64,000 nt of DNA from Flavobacterium cutihirudinis (GTDB lineage: Bacteria; Bacteroidota; Bacteroidia; Flavobacteriales; Flavobacteriaceae): positions 1,178,001 through 1,242,000 of the forward strand of contig NZ_QRDQ01000007.1 in NCBI RefSeq assembly GCF_003385895.1, given 5' to 3'. The position numbers and the translations under genes were made by a program. The first letter of the stretch is position 1. Each line of letters begins with the position of its first letter. Positions 58,837 through 64,000 of the stretch are shown here, one piece after another. Below the pieces are notes generated by a model. It ran no database searches and was not told where the DNA came from. It worked only from the letters and a program-made list of their open reading frames with translations.

Positions 58837-60315
58837 TTATCTTGGGTTTAACTCAATACCTGTATTTGATGCGTGAAGCGGAATTTGTAATGCTCTGCGG
58901 TTATCATCTTTTTCCAGTTTATTTACCGGTTTATTTGCAGTTGCATGAGTAACAACAAGATTAAAACGTTTTATATCAAACCATCTCATTCCTTCGTGCA
59001 TGAAGTCTCTTCTTCGTGCTTCAGCAATTGCTTTTACATATGAAGTCTGAACAGCTGTCATGGTATAAAAAGGAGTAAATTCATCTGGAATTACAGGATA
59101 TTTTGCAACAACCATTGCTTCAGTCAAAATATCTCTGGACGGATTGTAAGTTGGTGTTCTGGTAGCTGTAAAATATTCCAATTCAGCGTTTGCCACTACA
59201 ATTTCGCCTTTCATTACGTGTGCTTCGATTCTGTTTAGGAAAAATTCATCATTGCTAAGTAAAACTTCTGCAACATAAGGATCTCCAATTCCAGCTGTAA
59301 CATTCGAATACTTAAAGTATTCATAGAACTTAGGAACAAACAAAGTTGTGCTTCCGTTAGAAGAATATAAATTGTAGTAATATGGCTTTCTGAAAAGGTT
59401 TGTTGCCGAACCGAAAATTTCAGGCTGATTTACACCAGACAGATTAAAACGGTTTGAGTGGTATACTCTGCTCACAATAGTATTTGCAGAAACAATAAGC
59501 AAATTAGTTTCGGCATCGCTGTTGGCGTATTTTAATTGCTGATCTTCAACACCAATTGACTCATATGAAGCAAGATTTCTTAATTTTCCAACCGGTTTAG
59601 AACCTAAATCATCTGACAATGAAATAACTTTATCCCAGTTTCCTTTTACTAAATAAAATCGGCTGGCAAAAGCTTTTGATGCATTTACATTGAAATGAAA
59701 TCTTGGCTGTTTATAATCATTTGTAACATACTTTAAACCTTCTTCAATGTCTTTTTCAATAAAATCAAAAACTTCAGCAACGGTGTTTCTTTTGTATTTA
59801 ACTAATAATTCCTTTTCAGGTTTTGTTACATACGGAATTCCTAAATCAGTTGTTGCTGTAGCCGGGTTATAACGTTTCGACCAAAGCGAAACCAGCATAA
59901 AATGTGAATATGCTCTTGCAATTAAAGCTTCTCCTTTTTGCGGATTAAGACTTGCCGGGCTTCCTAGCTCTTCTATTGCTTCTAATGCTTTATTGGCGTG
60001 TGCGATTGCTTTGTAACAAGCATCCCAGTAATAAGCCTGCGTATCAATATCGGTAGCTTCTGTATTAATTTCCCAATTGTAATTTTGCTCATTTCTGATT
60101 AATGTTTCCGGAAGACCGCTGTCTATTACATTGTCTGACATCGTTTCGGCAATCTCGAAATAACTCATCTGAGGATAAGCTTCAACCAATAACTCTTTTA
60201 TTTTCTCAGGTGTATCAATTTCTGTTCTATTATCTGGCTTTTCTGATAAGAAATCATCACAGCTATAAATACTTATAAGTATCAATAGGGATAATGTTAT
60301 TTTTAAGTTTCTCAT
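58837..60315 (-). CDS. RagB/SusD family nutrient-binding lipoprotein
   Basis: SusD-like proteins sit on the outer membrane as lids over SusC-like transporters. The lipoprotein signal is MRNLKITLSLLILISIYSCD with Cys at 19. The typical N-terminal helix bundle is KPDNRTEIDTPEKIKELLVE, then CYKAIAHANKALEAIEEL, ALIARAYSHFMLVSLWSK near 130 and the end RRDFMHEGMRWFDIKRFNL. At 492 residues it is normal. It starts 11 bases after the SusC-like stop, and the HExxH lipoprotein gene starts 16 bases after its stop. Confidence 0.94.
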   Translation of the reverse strand: MRNLKITLSLLILISIYSCDDFLSEKPDNRTEIDTPEKIKELLVEAYPQMSYFEIAETMSDNVIDSGLPETLIRNEQNYNWEINTEATDIDTQAYYWDACYKAIAHANKALEAIEELGSPASLNPQKGEALIARAYSHFMLVSLWSKRYNPATATTDLGIPYVTKPEKELLVKYKRNTVAEVFDFIEKDIEEGLKYVTNDYKQPRFHFNVNASKAFASRFYLVKGNWDKVISLSDDLGSKPVGKLRNLASYESIGVEDQQLKYANSDAETNLLIVSANTIVSRVYHSNRFNLSGVNQPEIFGSATNLFRKPYYYNLYSSNGSTTLFVPKFYEYFKYSNVTAGIGDPYVAEVLLSNDEFFLNRIEAHVMKGEIVVANAELEYFTATRTPTYNPSRDILTEAMVVAKYPVIPDEFTPFYTMTAVQTSYVKAIAEARRRDFMHEGMRWFDIKRFNLVVTHATANKPVNKLEKDDNRRALQIPLHASNTGIELNPR

Positions 60316-60326
60316 AATTTTGACTA

Positions 60327-63300
60327 TTATAATGAAAGGTTTAAAGTAAATGTATATTGAGAGGTTACCGGTAAAGCAACTCCTCCAGAATTACGAAATT
60401 CAGGATCCTGACCATTTAGTCTTTTATCAGAATAAATCAACCACGGATTTACTGCTGATCCTTTTAAAGTAAAGGTGTTCACACCGATTTTTCTTTTGAA
60501 ATCCTTTGGAAATTCCCAACTCAATGAAATATTCTTCAATCGCACAAAATCGCCATCGGCAATTCGAGCATCCGAATAGTTATACGTATTGTAAGCTCTT
60601 GCCAATGTACGTTCTCCACCGTAGTTTGCATTTAGACGTTTGTCTGCAATTACAGGAATATTGGTATAATTTTCATCTCCCGGATTGATCCAACGATTTG
60701 TAAAATCTTTAGTAAATACAGTCAAATCATCATAAGTACTGTCGTAAACAGGATTTAAACGAACTTTATTTCCTCCTGATCCAACAATGAAAACATATAA
60801 AGACCAATTTTTGTAAGTGAATGTATTGGCAAAACCAAATGATTTATTAGGCTCAATTGATCCTTCGTATTTTAAATAATTAGTAACATTTAAATTGTCC
60901 TGAAAATTGGCATCAGTAATATTGTTTTCTGCACCGTCTTGCAAAATGAATGTTGGAAGCCCTTGATTATTCAAACCTGTAAATTGGTAAGAATACAATG
61001 AGTTTCTCGGATGACCAACCGTATTTCCTCCATTTGCATCAACTAAATCAAATGCAGTTGGAGTATTTTCAAGTTTTGTAATTTCCTGATTGTAAACAGA
61101 GAAATTAAGAGTTGAAGTCCATTTAAAATCTCTGTTGTCTATGTTTTTGGTTGTAAAAGCTACCTCCAAACCTTTCGTTTCCATATCAGCATTGTTTCCT
61201 TGTCTGATTCTCTGACCTCCAACACCAGAAGTAATCACATAATCAACTAAATCAAAAGCTTTACGACGATAGATATCTGTGGTTAATTGCACTCTGTTGT
61301 TAAACATTCCAAGATCAACACCAATGTTAGTTTCGAACTGTTTTTCCCAAGTTAAATCGCCGTTTTGTAATTCTTCGATTCTAATACCTGATTCTCTATC
61401 ATCTAATATGAAACGATCAGTAATTGCACTTTTATAAATTGCCAAAGAGTTTGTTGCTGGTCCCGCAGTTGCTGTTAAACCGTAAGAAGCTCTAAGTGCC
61501 AAAGTATTAACCGATTCTACGTTTTTCATGAAACTTTCTTCAGCAGCATTCCATTTTCCACTCACAGTATAAGTCGGAAGCCATCTTGAAGAATTGCTAT
61601 TTCCTTGTCTGTTCGATCCGTCATAACGGCCTGTAAGTGAAGCAGTATAACGACGATCATAAGTGTATCCTACTTTCCCAAAGAAACCAACCGTTCTCTC
61701 TTGCTCTTCATTAAAACCATAATAAGAATCTCCTCCATTTATAATTTTTTCTATTATTCTTGGATCAGTAAAAGCAGTTAAACCTCTGTCATATTGCAAA
61801 CCAGCAGCAGTAAACTGATCACTGGTTCTGTCAATAGATCTCATTTCAGTTCCGAATAAACCTTCTACTTCATGTTTTTCGCCGAAAATATTTCTGTAAT
61901 TAACACTGTTTCTTAAATTATAAGAAGTCATGTCATTGGTAAATTTTCTTAAAAAACCACCATTTGGAAGAACAGATACTTTTGGCGCTGTCAAATCATT
62001 TGGATCTTGGTATAAAAAGATATTTTGATCTCTCACTAAGGTGTTTACACCATCTTCTCCATCAGGTGTTCCTGCTTTATAAGCACCAACAACATTAGAG
62101 TTTTCTAAGATTTTATGTTCACGACTTGTATTTGCATAACGGGCAGAACCAGTTAAGTTATAGGTCAAATGTGGCGTTATTTTATAATCAAGATCTAATT
62201 GGAAACGAATATCTTTCACTTCGATTTCCATGAAATTATTTTCTAATTCATTAATGATGTTCATTTTAGCCCAGTTGTTTCTGTAATACTCCAGATTACC
62301 TTTTTCGTCATAAGGACGTAAAGTTCTACTCGTATTTAATACATAGTTGAACGGGTTGATATCAAAATCACGTGTTACTTTTCCGAAAACAACGTCTTTT
62401 TCACTTTCATAACTTCCCGGAGCGCCCTGATCGCGCACAGATGCAAGTGTAGAAAGCGTTATGTTTAATTTATCGTTTACATAAAATGTTCCTTTAATGT
62501 TACTTGAGATTTGTTTAACATCATCGGCAATTGTCCATCCTGGATCTGTATAATATCCTAAAGAAGCATAAAAAGTGTTATTTTTTCCTCCTCCTGAAAA
62601 ACTCAAAGAGTGATTTTGTGTAATAGATGGTCTAAACAAAACTTTGAACCAATCTGTATTTGCCTGCTCGTATTTTCTCAAAAAGTTATTTCGACTAACA
62701 GGGTCATTGCTTACTAAATAACTGTCTGTTTCAGGAATATAAGTATTGATTGCGCGGCCTAAAATGTTGTAGGCTCCACCGTATCTACCATTTACAGTTG
62801 AAGGCAAATCTAAATATCCTTTAGCTTCCATTTCTTTTAAAATACTCATCGATTCCTGAGAATTCAAAATATCATACTGGCTGTAATTTGGTACCGTTCT
62901 AACCGTTTGCTCTAAACCGTAAGTTATTTTTAGTGGTGAATCTCTTCGTCCTTGTTTGGTTGTTACGACCACTACTCCATTTAATGATCTTGATCCATAA
63001 ATTGACGTAGCCGATGCATCTTTAAGAATTTCAATACTTTGAATATCATTTGCATTTAGCCCTGCAACAGACGAACTTAACAATGTTTCTGAATTACCTG
63101 ATGCCAAATCTGCGAAAGACATATTGATAATATCTTCCTGCACAACACCATCAATAACCCATAACGGTTTTGTATCTCCAAAAATAGAAGAAGAACCACG
63201 CACTGTAATTTTAGGAGCTGTACCAAAGGTTCCAGTAACATTCTGTACTGTAACTCCGGCCGCTTTTCCTTCGATCATTCGGCTTACGTCAACTACTCCA

Positions 63301-64000
63301 TCAACTTTTAATTCGGTTCCGGAAATTTTGCTAATAGCCCCTGTAAAAGTTCTTTTAGACGTTTTTTCATATCCGGTAGTAACCACAACTTCTTTAAGGT
63401 TTTGTCCTAATTCATTTAAAACAACTGTTGGTGTTGTATTGCCAATTCCTATTTCTTTAGTCTCCATACCTACATAAGAAATAACAAGTGTGTCTGAATT
63501 TGCAGGCATTTCGATTACGAAATTCCCGTCAAAATCAGTTAACACAGCAACCTTTGTCCCTTTTGCCATTACAGTTGCACCTGGAAGTGGACTTCCCGTT
63601 GCATCTGTAATTTTTCCTCTAATAACAGGTCCTGCTGATAATTTTTCAAAAAGTGAATCAGAATTATCTACGCTTTCAAAAGGAGTTGCTTCTGCATTTT
63701 TTTGCAATATAATCTGATTGCTCACTTCCGAAAAAGTAATATTAAAAGGTACCAAAATTCGGTTCAGAATACTGGAAAGTGTTTCCTGATTCGCCTCAAT
63801 ACTAATTTTATTATTGAGCTGCGGAAGTCTGGAGTTATAAGAGAATTTTACATGTGCGGACTTTTCGATTTTAGACAAAGCATTATCAAGAGTCAGATTT
63901 TCAACTGTAATTGTAACTTTTGTATCTAATTTCTTTTGTCCACTAACATTATTTGCCACAGCAAAGCTTGAAAACACAAGTGCTAAGACAAACTGAAATA
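60327..64000 (-). CDS. SusC/RagA family TonB-linked outer-membrane protein, 5' end outside window
   Basis: The frame is open to the right edge, where the signal peptide (FQFVLALVFSSFAVA) is cut, so the true start is beyond the window. The visible part has an N-terminal STN domain (VTITVENLTLDNALSKIEKS), usually tied to FecR/sigma-factor regulation, then a carboxypeptidase-regulatory-like domain (IRGKITDATGSPLPGATVMA), a plug (LKEVVVTTGYEKTSKRTFTG, IQSIEILKDASATSIYGSRS) and a 22-strand barrel to the end. The substrate is unknown. It is followed by SusD-like, HExxH and DUF4302-type lipoproteins in one operon. Confidence 0.95.
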   Translation of the reverse strand, partial: FQFVLALVFSSFAVANNVSGQKKLDTKVTITVENLTLDNALSKIEKSAHVKFSYNSRLPQLNNKISIEANQETLSSILNRILVPFNITFSEVSNQIILQKNAEATPFESVDNSDSLFEKLSAGPVIRGKITDATGSPLPGATVMAKGTKVAVLTDFDGNFVIEMPANSDTLVISYVGMETKEIGIGNTTPTVVLNELGQNLKEVVVTTGYEKTSKRTFTGAISKISGTELKVDGVVDVSRMIEGKAAGVTVQNVTGTFGTAPKITVRGSSSIFGDTKPLWVIDGVVQEDIINMSFADLASGNSETLLSSSVAGLNANDIQSIEILKDASATSIYGSRSLNGVVVVTTKQGRRDSPLKITYGLEQTVRTVPNYSQYDILNSQESMSILKEMEAKGYLDLPSTVNGRYGGAYNILGRAINTYIPETDSYLVSNDPVSRNNFLRKYEQANTDWFKVLFRPSITQNHSLSFSGGGKNNTFYASLGYYTDPGWTIADDVKQISSNIKGTFYVNDKLNITLSTLASVRDQGAPGSYESEKDVVFGKVTRDFDINPFNYVLNTSRTLRPYDEKGNLEYYRNNWAKMNIINELENNFMEIEVKDIRFQLDLDYKITPHLTYNLTGSARYANTSREHKILENSNVVGAYKAGTPDGEDGVNTLVRDQNIFLYQDPNDLTAPKVSVLPNGGFLRKFTNDMTSYNLRNSVNYRNIFGEKHEVEGLFGTEMRSIDRTSDQFTAAGLQYDRGLTAFTDPRIIEKIINGGDSYYGFNEEQERTVGFFGKVGYTYDRRYTASLTGRYDGSNRQGNSNSSRWLPTYTVSGKWNAAEESFMKNVESVNTLALRASYGLTATAGPATNSLAIYKSAITDRFILDDRESGIRIEELQNGDLTWEKQFETNIGVDLGMFNNRVQLTTDIYRRKAFDLVDYVITSGVGGQRIRQGNNADMETKGLEVAFTTKNIDNRDFKWTSTLNFSVYNQEITKLENTPTAFDLVDANGGNTVGHPRNSLYSYQFTGLNNQGLPTFILQDGAENNITDANFQDNLNVTNYLKYEGSIEPNKSFGFANTFTYKNWSLYVFIVGSGGNKVRLNPVYDSTYDDLTVFTKDFTNRWINPGDENYTNIPVIADKRLNANYGGERTLARAYNTYNYSDARIADGDFVRLKNISLSWEFPKDFKRKIGVNTFTLKGSAVNPWLIYSDKRLNGQDPEFRNSGGVALPVTSQYTFTLNLSL

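Overview
This window is a stretch of a low-GC Bacteroidota chromosome, most likely Flavobacterium or a close relative. The evidence is the AT-rich codon use, promoters with the Bacteroidota -7 element TAnnTTTG, a SusC/SusD outer-membrane import cluster, menaquinone (Men) genes, the flavobacterial histidine gene order hisG-D-C-B-H-A-F-IE, and many short palindromic intergenic repeats. Both ends are cut: aroB lacks its 5' end on the left and a SusC-like gene lacks its 5' end on the right. I see no tRNA, rRNA, CRISPR array, transposase or prophage.

Layout. 1-4 kb: the aroB end, then a polyamine-type pair (arginine decarboxylase and a deoxyhypusine-synthase-like enzyme) and an extremely acidic small protein. 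4-11.3 kb: a RecQ helicase facing a minus-strand set of DinB-fold protein, PEP carboxylase, Lrp regulator and M14 peptidase. 11.3-12.1 kb: an XRE regulator whose intergenic region carries repeated GTTTAC-N4-GTAAAC palindromes sitting on two divergent promoters. 12.2-25 kb: housekeeping and envelope genes, including an acyltransferase, a five-gene plus-strand run, an APC transporter, a class V aminotransferase, MsrA, SelO, a YpdA-like reductase, a CYTH protein, and an OmpA/helix-hairpin-helix membrane pair. 25-33.6 kb: menaquinone genes menC, menA, menB and menD on the minus strand, interleaved with a TPR protein, a metallo-beta-lactamase-fold hydrolase and a CvfB-like RNA-binding protein. 33.8-36.5 kb: a thioredoxin-like protein, GNAT, DCC protein and an exported protein.

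36.6-44.4 kb holds a complete histidine operon, preceded by a histidine attenuator: a 19-residue leader peptide containing HHHHFH, followed by a strong terminator. 44.5-48.9 kb has an OmpR-type two-component pair divergent from an LTA-synthase-family gene, with repeated TTAAG motifs between them. 49-56.4 kb has a zinc phospholipase/S1-P1-like protein, an unknown exported protein, a LysR/YeiH pair, a von Willebrand-like membrane protein and fabG. 56.6-64 kb is a SusC/SusD import locus with an HExxH lipoprotein and a DUF4302-type lipoprotein.

The most notable non-coding signals are the his attenuator, the XRE operator array, and several palindromic repeat families. These repeats fill operon gaps and in two places (recQ and hisD) supply the stop codon of the neighbouring gene. 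I did not find an obviously new multi-gene system; most of the window is ordinary core genome.
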